Part shown: positions 23,979 to 32,401 of the stretch, piece by piece
How the letters are laid out: each line of letters begins with the position of its first letter
Position numbering within the stretch: the stretch's first letter is position 1
Assembly (NCBI RefSeq): GCF_001673405.1
Contig: NZ_LZLV01000136.1
Coordinates: 153,979 to 217,978 of the forward strand
Direction of reading: 5' to 3'
From: Mycobacterium sp. 1245111.1
Lineage (GTDB): Bacteria; Actinomycetota; Actinomycetes; Mycobacteriales; Mycobacteriaceae
DNA: 64,000 nt
Position numbers and translations under genes: made by a program
Notes under the pieces: generated by a model
What the model was told of the DNA's origin: nothing
Seen by the model: only the letters and a program-made list of their open reading frames with translations
Database searches by the model: none

Positions 23979-24583
23979 CGCCCGCGCGCAACCGAGTCTC
24001 GCCGCGCGGCAACATCATCGCGGTCGCCGGTCGCGGAGCGTGGATGGGTAATCGCGGGCGGTTGCACGAAGGCAGCGGAACCCGCGACATCGTGCGCAAC
24101 TACCGAAGCAAGGCCTGGATCACTTGCCTGCTGGAATTCAGGGGCCGCCACACCCGGCAGTGGGACCCCACGCACTACACGCCGTTGTTCTTTCTCGACG
24201 AGGCCGTCGCATTCGCCGTGGGCCACCGGCCCTGCGCCGAATGCCGTCGCCGCGACTACCACACCTACCGGCGGGCATGGCAGCAAAGCCGTGGTGGCGC
24301 AATGCCTTACGCCAAGGACATGGACGCCGTCCTGCACCGTGAGCGCACCAGCGGCCCGCACCCGATGCCGTGGCGTGCGCTGCCCGACGGTGTGTTCGTC
24401 GAGACCTCCTACGCGCCCGCCGTGGTCACCGCCGGTCAGCTCGCGGTGTTCGACGAACAGGCTTACGCGTACACGCGGCGGCTGCCCCGGCCGGTCGACG
24501 GCCATGCGTCGGTGCTCACCCCGTCCTCGAACGTCGCCGTGCTGACGGCAGGCTATCCTGTGCAGATCGCCAATTTGGGTTAG
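23975..24583 (+). CDS. Ada-type zinc-knuckle-like protein (uncharacterised)
   Basis: 202 residues, start GTG overlapping the previous TGA in a GTGA arrangement. The centre reads FFLDEAVAFAVGHRPCAECRRRDY (residues 72-95 in parts), close to the second half of the Ada metal-binding domain where FRPCKRC carries two zinc cysteines; here these are Cys87 and Cys90. Only one other cysteine (Cys51) lies upstream, so a full four-cysteine site is not evident. The rest is Arg/Trp/Tyr-rich and basic early, consistent with nucleic-acid contact. Its operon position after two alkyltransferases and a sigma factor supports an alkylation-repair role. Confidence 0.6.
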   Translation: MTPARNRVSPRGNIIAVAGRGAWMGNRGRLHEGSGTRDIVRNYRSKAWITCLLEFRGRHTRQWDPTHYTPLFFLDEAVAFAVGHRPCAECRRRDYHTYRRAWQQSRGGAMPYAKDMDAVLHRERTSGPHPMPWRALPDGVFVETSYAPAVVTAGQLAVFDEQAYAYTRRLPRPVDGHASVLTPSSNVAVLTAGYPVQIANLG

Positions 24584-24592
24584 ATGACCCAT
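24575..24592. promoter_or_regulatory. Candidate TetR operator, site 5
   Basis: TTGGG (24575-24579), eight bases, CCCAT (24588-24592). It overlaps the stop codon of the Ada-like gene and lies 52 bases before the disulfide reductase gene. It has the same spacer length as sites 1-4. Confidence 0.5.
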
Positions 24593-24644
24593 TCGGCGGT
24601 CCGCCGCAGTACGCTGTGAACGCATCCGAAAGGGAAGGCCGAAA

Positions 24645-26095
24645 GTGGGCGCAGCCGAACATACTTACGACGTCGTCGTGCTGGGAGCCGGTCCGGTCGG
24701 CCAGAACGCCGCCGACCGCGCGCGAGCCGGTGGACTGAGCGTCGCGATCGTCGAACGCGAGCTGGTGGGCGGCGAATGTTCGTACTGGGGGTGTGTACCC
24801 AGCAAGGCGCTGTTACGTCCGGTGCTCGCGATCGCCGACGCCAACCACGTGGACGGCGCGCGCGAAGCGGTCACGGGTGCGATCAGCCCGGCCGCAGTGT
24901 TCGGTCGCCGGAATCGCTACGTCACTGACTGGGACGATGCGGGGCAGGCCGACTGGGTCGACGGGGTCGGGGCCACCCTGGTGCGCGGTCACGGACGACT
25001 GGATGGGCCTCGCCGCGTCACGGTCACCACGTCCGGCGGTGCGTCATCGGTGCTCGTCGCCAGGCATGCGGTGGTGATCTGCACGGGAAGCCGCGCGGCC
25101 CTGCCGGATATTCCGGGGATCGCCGAGGCGAATCCATGGACGAACCGGAGGGGAACCGACAGCAGCTCGGTGCCGAGTCGCCTCGCTGTCGTCGGGCGGG
25201 TGGTGTCGGCGTTGAAATGGCCACCGCCTGGCGCGGTTTGGGCGCCAGGGTAACGTTGCTGGCCCGCGGAAATGGCTTACTGCCGCGGATGGAACCGTTC
25301 GTCGGTGAGCTGATCGAGCGCGGGTTCCGGGAATCCGGTGTCGACGTGCGACTGAATGTGTCGGTCACTCGGATGCACCGCCCAGATGTGAACGGTCCGG
25401 TCACCGTCGAACTGAGCGACGGCGGCAAGCTCGAGGTCGACGAGGTGCTCTTTGCGACCGGTCGCGCGCCGCTGAGCGACGACATTGGCTTGGAGACAGT
25501 CGGACTCACTCCCGGCAGCTGGCTCGATGTCGACGACACCTGTCGCGTCCGGTCCGTCGACGACGGCTGGCTTTACGCGGCCGGTGACGCCAACCACCGA
25601 GCACTGCTCACCCACGAGGGCAAGTACCAGGCGCGGATCGCCGGCGCGGCAGTCGCGGCGCGGGCCGCAGGCCGCCCCTTGGACAGCGCGCCGTGGGGCG
25701 CACATGCGACCACCGCCGACCACCACGCGGTGCCGCAGGTTTTCTTCACCGATCCCGAGGCCGCGGCGGTGGGACTTTCGGCCCATCAAGCCGAGCAAGC
25801 GGGTCACCGGGTCCACAGCGTTGACGTCGAAATCGGCGAGGTGGTGACGGGAGCGAAACTCTATGCGGACGGCTACACCGGGCGGGCACGAATGGTGGTC
25901 GACGCCGACCGGGGCTATCTGCTCGGCGTGACCTTCGTCGGCCCGGGTGTCTCCGAGCTGCTGCACTCCGCGACCATCGCTGTCGCCGGACAAGTGCCCG
26001 TCGAACGGCTGTGGCACGCCGTGCCATGCTTTCCCACGATCAGCGAAGTGTGGCTGAAACTCCTTGAGGCATACCGCGATTCGACGGCTGTCTAG
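24645..26095 (+). pseudogene. Frameshifted pyridine nucleotide-disulfide oxidoreductase (Rv0794c/LpdB-like)
   Basis: An FAD-dependent disulfide reductase broken by a one-base loss. The first frame (24645-25253) has the FAD loop VVVLGAGPVGQNAA and redox pair GGECSYWGC (Cys45, Cys50), and runs correctly to SRLAVVG. The correct sequence then continues one frame over (GVGVEMATAWRGLGARVTL) to the stop at 26095, with YAAGDANHRALLTHEG and the C-terminal dimer interface HAVPCFPTISE. The break falls in a G-rich run at about 25194-25200. Joined, the protein would be about 483 residues, matching an intact relative. It could be a recent pseudogene or a sequencing error. Both halves keep good codon use, so the lesion is young. 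Confidence 0.85.
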
Positions 26096-26103
26096 TCAGC
26101 AAC

Positions 26104-26170
26104 GTCCGGCCTCGGATCGCCGAGCCGCGGGCGAATCGGCCTGCGCCGAATGCCGTCGCGGTGACGACTA
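26104..26170. repeat. Mosaic scar: 35-bp copy of an epimerase end plus an Ada-like fragment
   Basis: Bases 26104-26138 are an exact 35-base copy of 28922-28956, the 3' end of the epimerase gene. Bases 26140-26159 then repeat exactly 20 bases of the Ada-like gene (24231-24250), continuing as a similar CAECRRGDDY coding string. No gene is present here; it is debris from rearrangement bordering the cyclase gene. Confidence 0.8.
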
Positions 26171-26185
26171 CGCCCAAGCGTTCGT

Positions 26186-28867
26186 CTACTTCGAGGCGGC
26201 CTTCAATTTCATTTGAGCCTGATTGATTTGGTCAAACGCATACGCGACCATGTCGGCGGTGGTCATGGTTTCGCCCGTGCGGGCCAGCGACTCGTACGTC
26301 CGGTCGCCGAGAATGTCACGCAGGTGCGCAATCGCCGTGTTCAGTTGGGGATAACTCGCACGCGAGAAGAGACTTGCGGCGAATCCGCTGATGATCGCGG
26401 CCTGTTCGTGGTGTCCGAACCGGTCCAATAGGGAGACGAGTATTGCCAGCGGGTTGTGTAAGAGAGCCATGTTGCCGACGTCGTAGTAGCGGCCGATCAA
26501 GAGCAGCAGAGTTTCGAAACATTCGATGGGGTCACCGTAGCTAGTCGCAACAAGTAACACAGTTGACGCTGACGCCGATTCCATCTGTAGGTTGCCGCTC
26601 TCCTGAGCGATCGCCAGCGATCGGCGTAGCGCGTTGTGGGCCGCGGCAGGATCAGCCTCGTAATACGCGAGGCCGTGCGCCAACAGCGCGAAGCAAGCTG
26701 TACTGGGACTGCGTGCGGCGTCGGCGGCGGCGAGTAGGCCTTGAGATGCCGCCATCGCTTCATCGCCTTGACCCAAGAAGTAGAACGCCATGACCAGACA
26801 TGCGCGGGTGACCGTTAGAGGCCCGGTCCCTTGTTCAATCGCACTGCGGCACAACTGCGCCCACCGCTCGCTCTGACCGGCGTGGGTGTACACAATTCCG
26901 GAAGAGTATTGCGTCTCGTAGGGCACCTCGTCGAAATCGCCGCCCTCCGTTAACTGGCGGCTGGCGTCGAGATAGCCGACGGCGTCGTCTAAGCGGCCGG
27001 CGGCGTAGCACTGCGCGGAGACGACCAACAGCTGCGGAAGCCGCCGATGTCTCGTCCTGCGTGCAGATTCGATGAGTTCCTCGGCCCACGCGCCGGGCTC
27101 GTACTGTTCGACCCACATGCCGAGGGCGGCCGCGCAGATCGCGAGAGCCACGGCGCTATCGAGATCGCCTTCGTCGGCGGCCCAACGGAATGCCGTTCGT
27201 AGGTTGGCCAACTCGGCGGTGAACCAGTCGTAGGCCTCACGTTGCCGAGGGCTGTCCCACAACGCCATGATGTCGGCTTCCCGACCGGCAAAGTACCGCG
27301 AGTGGCCGGCCCGAATGTCGGATGCTTCGCCACGGGCGACGAGCTGTTCCTCGGCGAACTGGCGGATGGTCTCCAGCATCGAATACCGAGTACGCCCTGA
27401 TGATCGGTCGGCGACCAGCAATGATTTGCGCACCAGTGCGTCGAGCAGGTCGAGGACGGCGAGATCGTCGGCGTCGTCGAATCCTGCCACCGCGCAGGCG
27501 CTTTGCAGGTCGAATCCACCGGCGAACACCGAACACCGCTCCAACAGCGCCTTTTCGGTGTCGTCAAGGAGTTCGAAAGACCAGGCGACGGCATGGCGCA
27601 GGGTGTGGTGACGCTCCAGAGCGCGTCGCGAGCCCACCAGTAGCCGAAACCGCTGGTCGAGACGATCCCTCACCTCGCCGGCAGTCATCGACGCCATCCG
27701 GGAAGCCGCCAGCTCGATGGCCAACGGAATCCCGTCCAGGCGGCGGCAGATCTCAACCACCGCGGCCGCCTCGTCGGGCGTGGCCACCGAGAACTGCGAG
27801 GCCTCGCCTCGTGCGCGTTCGACGAACAGTGCCACCGCAGCAGAGTCGGTACCCCCGCTGACGTCCAGGGACGGCACCAGCCACACTTGCTCATCGGCGA
27901 CCCTAAGTCCCTCGCGGCTGGTTGCCAAAACCTTCACCGTCACCGATTGCGCCAAAATCGCATCGACCAGATCAGCCACTGCCTCCCGCACGTGTTCGCA
28001 GTTGTCGATCACCAACAACCGGATCGTGCCTTCCATCGCGCCGGCCACCGACTCGCTCACACTCTTGCCCGGTTGCTGAGCAATGCCCAGCACCGCCGCA
28101 ACCGCGTCCGGCACCGCCGTGGGATCGGTCACCGCGGCCAACTCGAAAACCCATACGCCGTCGGGGAATTCATCGGCGAGACGTCTCGCGACCTCCAACG
28201 CCAGCCGGGTCTTGCCGACGCCGCCGACACCGGTCAACGTCACGAGCCGATGACCTTTGACCGCCGTCTGCACCTCGTCGAGTTCGGACTCGCGTCCGAT
28301 GAAGCTGCTGGTGGCAAACCGCAGATTCCCAGGACTGGTATCCAGCGTCCGCAACGGCAGAAAATCGGCCTCCAGGCCCTGGGCTCGGACCTGAAACATC
28401 CCGACCGGCGTCGGCACATCCCGCAACCGTCGCGGCCCCAGATCGACCAGATCCACTCCGCTCAGCAAACTCGCCGTCGACTCGACCAGCAGAATCTGAC
28501 CGCCGTGGCCGGCGGCCATCACCCGCGCCGCGCGATTCAGCACCGTACCGAAGTAATCCCCCTCGCGTAGCTCAGCTTCGCCGGTCGCAATACCCATCCG
28601 CACGGGTAATGCGAGTTCGCGCTGCGCGGCAACCGCGGCATCAACCGCCGCTCGAGGCGAGGCAAAGGCAGCGCACACACCATCGCCGGTGTGCTTGAAC
28701 AGGAAGCCGCCCTGCACCTCGATTGCCGTGCGCAATACGTCGTCATGCGCGGCCAGCGCCCGTCGCATCGCATCCGCATCGGCCTCCCACCGACGGGTCG
28801 AACCCTCAATATCGGTGAACAAAAACGTCACCACCCCCGAAGGTGCGGCCGCGGCTGACACGCTCAC
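26186..28867 (-). CDS. Class III adenylate cyclase - NB-ARC ATPase - TPR-like regulator
   Basis: 893 residues. The catalytic cyclase domain (1-165) keeps all canonical residues: metal Asp19 in FTDIEGST, substrate Lys58, metal Asp62 in HTGDG, Asp104, and Asn111/Arg115 in NRAARV. It is therefore likely active, producing cAMP. A STAND-type ATPase follows with Walker A GVGGVGKT (213-220), Walker B LLVIDNCEH and ATSREGL. The last 400 residues are helical TPR-like repeats; no LuxR helix-turn-helix is present at the C-terminus. The start is GTG. It is bracketed by a 35-bp direct repeat, suggesting it was inserted here. Mycobacteria carry several such cyclase-ATPase fusions. Confidence 0.92.
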   Translation of the reverse strand: MSVSAAAAPSGVVTFLFTDIEGSTRRWEADADAMRRALAAHDDVLRTAIEVQGGFLFKHTGDGVCAAFASPRAAVDAAVAAQRELALPVRMGIATGEAELREGDYFGTVLNRAARVMAAGHGGQILLVESTASLLSGVDLVDLGPRRLRDVPTPVGMFQVRAQGLEADFLPLRTLDTSPGNLRFATSSFIGRESELDEVQTAVKGHRLVTLTGVGGVGKTRLALEVARRLADEFPDGVWVFELAAVTDPTAVPDAVAAVLGIAQQPGKSVSESVAGAMEGTIRLLVIDNCEHVREAVADLVDAILAQSVTVKVLATSREGLRVADEQVWLVPSLDVSGGTDSAAVALFVERARGEASQFSVATPDEAAAVVEICRRLDGIPLAIELAASRMASMTAGEVRDRLDQRFRLLVGSRRALERHHTLRHAVAWSFELLDDTEKALLERCSVFAGGFDLQSACAVAGFDDADDLAVLDLLDALVRKSLLVADRSSGRTRYSMLETIRQFAEEQLVARGEASDIRAGHSRYFAGREADIMALWDSPRQREAYDWFTAELANLRTAFRWAADEGDLDSAVALAICAAALGMWVEQYEPGAWAEELIESARRTRHRRLPQLLVVSAQCYAAGRLDDAVGYLDASRQLTEGGDFDEVPYETQYSSGIVYTHAGQSERWAQLCRSAIEQGTGPLTVTRACLVMAFYFLGQGDEAMAASQGLLAAADAARSPSTACFALLAHGLAYYEADPAAAHNALRRSLAIAQESGNLQMESASASTVLLVATSYGDPIECFETLLLLIGRYYDVGNMALLHNPLAILVSLLDRFGHHEQAAIISGFAASLFSRASYPQLNTAIAHLRDILGDRTYESLARTGETMTTADMVAYAFDQINQAQMKLKAASK

Positions 28868-28918
28868 AGGATTTCACAAGGAAACCCGTCTTGCCCCCAT
28901 GATCGACGGAGTAATCGA

Positions 28919-29977
28919 TCAGTCCGGCCTCGGATCGCCGAGCCGCGGGCGAATCGCGTCCCATGGGTTGGCGTAGCGGCCCGGGGTATCGCGGTACGCG
29001 GCTTGGCGTTTGAGGAAAATCCGCGCGGCGGGTGCGATCAACGCCATCGGGTAGCGTCGCCATCCGGCAATCGCATGCATCTCGGCCAGCATGTCGGGCC
29101 ACGAGTGGTGTTGGAAAGACAACGCCTGCTGCGCGCGCGACGTGTCCAACCAGTCTGTGACAAACCAGTTTTCGTCGCTATTTGGATCGCCGGGACGACC
29201 GGCGGGCAGCACATTCGACAGCCCCCGTGCCGCCGCCAGCGCCGGCCCCACATCCCGCTGCCGCTGCAAATGCGAGTCGTCTCCGGCTATCAACAGCGTT
29301 TCTCCGACGACGTCGGCCGTGGTCGCCGCGCCGAACGCGGTCGCTACGTCCCGGACGTCGACGGTATGGATGCGTCCATCGGTTGGCAACGTGTTCTCGA
29401 AGAACAGCGCGTCGCGGCTGAACGGGATCGCGCCCGGCACGACACTCAGCACCCCACCGAGCCGCAGGATCACCCACTCCAGACTCGAAGCGCGGACCAG
29501 GTTTTCGGCCTCGATCTTGTGGGCGCCGTAGAGATCCGCCGGCCGCAGCGGAGAGTCCGCGGTCAACCGCTCGGGATGGCGATGCGGATTGCGCGACCCG
29601 TACACGGCATTGCTGGAGGCCAAGACGAAGCGTGGCGGCCGCGGGAGCGACTGCGCAGCGCGCAGCAACTCCGCGGTGGCCTCCACGTTGACCCGCCGAC
29701 CGAGTTCGCGAATGCGGTAGATGGCCGGCGGAATGACCGCGGCCAGGTGCACGATCGCGGCCGGCGACACCTCGGCGACCAGCCGGTCGACGTCATCCGG
29801 GTCGGTGAGATCGGCCCACCGGACCTCGGCGCCGGCCGGCAGCGCCGCGGCCGCCTTGCGCTGCTCCGGGCTCCCGAGGTCGGTGGCGACGACGCGGCGG
29901 CCATCCGCAGCAAGCCTGGCCACGACCTGCGATCCGACCAAGCCGAATCCGCCCGTGACAAGCACCTTCTCGGTCAT
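28919..29977 (-). CDS. NAD-dependent epimerase/dehydratase (extended SDR)
   Basis: 352 residues. The Rossmann start is LVTGGFGLVGSQVVARLAADG, then VHLAAVIPP, and the catalytic Ser/Tyr/Lys set is in SSNAVYGSRN and YGAHKIEAE. It is a sugar-nucleotide or lipid-alcohol epimerase/dehydratase-type enzyme of unknown substrate. The start is the ATG at 29977; a far longer overlapping frame is spurious. The last 35 bases are duplicated at 26104. It is divergent from an acyltransferase gene across a palindromic promoter, so both are probably co-regulated. Confidence 0.85.
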   Translation of the reverse strand: MTEKVLVTGGFGLVGSQVVARLAADGRRVVATDLGSPEQRKAAAALPAGAEVRWADLTDPDDVDRLVAEVSPAAIVHLAAVIPPAIYRIRELGRRVNVEATAELLRAAQSLPRPPRFVLASSNAVYGSRNPHRHPERLTADSPLRPADLYGAHKIEAENLVRASSLEWVILRLGGVLSVVPGAIPFSRDALFFENTLPTDGRIHTVDVRDVATAFGAATTADVVGETLLIAGDDSHLQRQRDVGPALAAARGLSNVLPAGRPGDPNSDENWFVTDWLDTSRAQQALSFQHHSWPDMLAEMHAIAGWRRYPMALIAPAARIFLKRQAAYRDTPGRYANPWDAIRPRLGDPRPD

Positions 29978-30013
29978 GGTCCCTCTGATATGCGTCGACT
30001 CCAGCAAACGAAC

Positions 30014-30042
30014 ATGACATTCTCCAAAAGCGAGAGTATCAT
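30014..30042. promoter_or_regulatory. Palindromic divergent promoter between epimerase and acyltransferase
   Basis: ATGACATTCTC (30014-30024) and GAGAGTATCAT (30032-30042) form an 11-base inverted repeat (9 of 11 paired, 7-base centre). The plus strand carries -35 ATGACA (30014-30019) and -10 TATCAT (30037-30042) with 17 bases between. The operator therefore covers the whole promoter and, by symmetry, also the opposite one. Confidence 0.65.
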
Positions 30043-30082
30043 GCTCCATACGACGATCAGTGACGATTCGAGGGGCTCCAGC

Positions 30083-30898
30083 ATGGCCGGCAGCAACGCG
30101 AACACGCCGGAGAATCGCGAGACGGCCAAGTGGGATCCGGAGTTCACCCGGCAGGTCGCCAACACCATCGGATCGGTGATCAAGCAGTACCACCGCGCCG
30201 AGGTCCGCAACATCGACAACATCCCGCCGACCGGTGGCGCGCTGGTGGTGTCCAATCATTCCGGTGGGATGCTCACCCCAGATGTATTCGTCTTCTCGCC
30301 GGCTTTCTACAACGAGTTCGGTTATGACCGGCCCGTCTACACGCTCGGCCACTACGGCATCTTCCTGGGTCCGCTGGACGGCGTGCTGCGCCGCCTCGGG
30401 GTCATCGAGGCCAGTCGCGAGAATGCTTCCGTCGCGCTGCATTCGGGTGCGGTGGTGCTGGTGTTCCCGGGCGGCGACTACGACTCCTACCGCTCCACGT
30501 TCAGCGCCAACGTCATCGACTTCAACGGCCGCACCGGTTATGTACGGACCGCGATCGAAGCCGGCGTGCCGATCGTGCCGACGGTGTCGATCGGCGCCCA
30601 GGAGACCCAACTGTTCCTGACGCGCGGCAATTGGCTGGCTAAAAAGCTGGGAATCACCAAGGCGCGCATCGACATTCTGCCGATCAGCGTCGGCTTCCCA
30701 TTCGGGCTGAGCATGATCTTTCCGCCGAACCTTCCGCTGCCGTCGAAGGTGGTCACCGAGGTCCTCGAGCCGATCGACATCACCGCGCGATTCGGTAAAG
30801 ACCCCGACGTCGACGATGTCGACGAGTATGTCCGTTCGGTGATGCAGGCCGCGCTGGACCGACTGGCCAAGCAGCGCCGATTTCCGATCCTGGGCTGA
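30083..30898 (+). CDS. 1-acylglycerol-3-phosphate acyltransferase-like (PlsC family)
   Basis: 271 residues. The acyltransferase motif HSGGMLTPD replaces the usual H-X4-D box: the histidine of SNHSGGM is followed four residues later by a leucine, so the aspartate lies further on, in TPD. A later FPGGDYDSYR matches motif III (FPEG-like, with Gly for Glu). It probably acylates lysophosphatidate or a related lipid at the membrane. The ATG at 30083 is downstream of the promoter and has GAGGGG seven bases before; upstream ATGs at 30014 and 30041 fall inside the promoter. The WS/DGAT gene follows 66 bases later. Confidence 0.82.
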   Translation: MAGSNANTPENRETAKWDPEFTRQVANTIGSVIKQYHRAEVRNIDNIPPTGGALVVSNHSGGMLTPDVFVFSPAFYNEFGYDRPVYTLGHYGIFLGPLDGVLRRLGVIEASRENASVALHSGAVVLVFPGGDYDSYRSTFSANVIDFNGRTGYVRTAIEAGVPIVPTVSIGAQETQLFLTRGNWLAKKLGITKARIDILPISVGFPFGLSMIFPPNLPLPSKVVTEVLEPIDITARFGKDPDVDDVDEYVRSVMQAALDRLAKQRRFPILG

Positions 30899-30964
30899 AT
30901 CGGTCATTCCCGCGAACGGCCACCTCGTAAGTGCTTGCATGAAGACGTCGGCACGGAGGTGGGC

Positions 30965-32401
30965 GTGAAAAGACTCAACGGCATGGACGCCATGCTGCTT
31001 TACAGCGAGACACCCAACCTGCACACGCACACGCTGAAGGTGGCGATCGTCGACCCAGGACTAAGCGACGCGGGAGACCCAGCGTTCAGCTTCGACGCCT
31101 TCCGCCACCACCTTCTCCGGCGACTGCATCTGCTGGAACCGTTGCGCTACAAGCTCGTTGACATCCCCTGGCGATTACACCATCCGATGTGGCTGGAGAA
31201 CTGTGACGTCGACCTCGACTACCACCTGCGCCGGGTCCAGGTGCCCGCCCCGGGTGGACGCAACGAACTCGACGCCGTCATCGGCGAAGTGGCGTCCACG
31301 CCACTGGACCGAAACCGACCACTGTGGGAATTCCACGTCGCCGAGGGGCTGACCGGCGGGCGGTTCGCGCTGATCGGCAAAATCCACCACGCACTGGCCG
31401 ACGGCGTCGCGTCGGTCAACCTGCTGGCCCGCGCGATGGATCTCAAGGATGCCCAGACCGACGAGCGCGACAACGACGAGGCCGGCGTCACCCCGACGAC
31501 CACGGATCTGCTGCTCGCCGCCGGACGAGACCACGTCCGCCAGATCGCCCAATTACCCGGCCTGATCGGCGACGCCGCCAAGGGCTTCGCCGGAGTGCGC
31601 CGGCGCGCCCGGGAGCGCGGCGACCACCCCGATCTCGCGGACGCGTTCGACGCTCCGCCCACGTTCCTCAACCACGTGGTGTCGCCGCAGCGCCGATTCG
31701 CCACTGCCGCATTGCGACTCGACGACGCCAAGGCGACCGCCAAGGCCCTGGGAATCACGTTCAACGACCTGATCCTCGCGATGGCCGCCGGCGGACTGCG
31801 GCGGCTGTTGCTGAGCTACGACGGCAGGGCCGATCGCCCTATCATCGCGTCGGTGCCCACCGCCACCGACAAGTCCGAGCGCGTCACCGGCAACGAGATC
31901 AGCGGCCTGTCGATTTCGCTGCCGGTGCACGTCGCCGACCCGGCCGAGCGGGCCCGACTGGTCGCGTTGGCCACCAAGATCGCCAAGGAAGACCACGAGA
32001 TTTTGGGCCCCCGCCTGTACGGGCAGCTGATGGGTTATCTGCCGACGGCGATCGCGCCGGCGGCGTTCCGGTGGCTGGGTCGGCGCGATGCGCCGAACAA
32101 GATCATGAACGTCGCGGTCTCGAGCGTTCCCGGGCCACGCGAACGCGGACACTTCGCCGGGGCGCCGGTCAGCGAGATTTACTCGACGGGTGTGCTATCG
32201 CCCGGCGCCCCGGTCAACATCACCGTGTGGAGTTATGTCGACCAGCTCGGCATCGCGGTACTCACCGATGACCAGACCTTCGACGACGCCCACGAGGCGA
32301 CGCAGGCGCTCAGCGAGGCCTTTAGCGAATTACGTAGCGCCGCAGGGCTTTCAGTCGGCAACAGCACGGTCGGCTTGATGGCCGAGCACGCACTGCGCTA
32401 A
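30965..32401 (+). CDS. Wax ester synthase / diacylglycerol acyltransferase (WS/DGAT)
   Basis: 478 residues. The catalytic motif HHALADG occupies residues 141-147 in IGKIHHALADGVAS, preceded by PLDRNRPLWEFHV, a family signature. The C-terminal motif NVAVSSVPGP (acyl-CoA binding) and the long second half are intact. Members make triacylglycerol or wax esters as storage lipid at the inner face of the membrane. The GTG has a GGAGG site upstream. The neighbouring PlsC-like gene and epimerase make this a lipid-synthesis unit. Its 3' end overlaps purQ by four bases. Confidence 0.93.
   Translation: MKRLNGMDAMLLYSETPNLHTHTLKVAIVDPGLSDAGDPAFSFDAFRHHLLRRLHLLEPLRYKLVDIPWRLHHPMWLENCDVDLDYHLRRVQVPAPGGRNELDAVIGEVASTPLDRNRPLWEFHVAEGLTGGRFALIGKIHHALADGVASVNLLARAMDLKDAQTDERDNDEAGVTPTTTDLLLAAGRDHVRQIAQLPGLIGDAAKGFAGVRRRARERGDHPDLADAFDAPPTFLNHVVSPQRRFATAALRLDDAKATAKALGITFNDLILAMAAGGLRRLLLSYDGRADRPIIASVPTATDKSERVTGNEISGLSISLPVHVADPAERARLVALATKIAKEDHEILGPRLYGQLMGYLPTAIAPAAFRWLGRRDAPNKIMNVAVSSVPGPRERGHFAGAPVSEIYSTGVLSPGAPVNITVWSYVDQLGIAVLTDDQTFDDAHEATQALSEAFSELRSAAGLSVGNSTVGLMAEHALR

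Noticed and set aside
26096..26185. A small coding frame in the gap after the disulfide reductase
   Set aside because: It is composed of fragments of two neighbouring genes without a start codon or ribosome site.
16176..26185. A mobile element or prophage explaining the accessory region
   Set aside because: No transposase, integrase, terminal inverted repeats or tRNA attachment site was found, so only remnants and direct repeats are reported.
28919..31030. A 703-residue minus-strand frame
   Set aside because: Only the 352-residue epimerase part is real; the rest is antisense to the acyltransferase gene.
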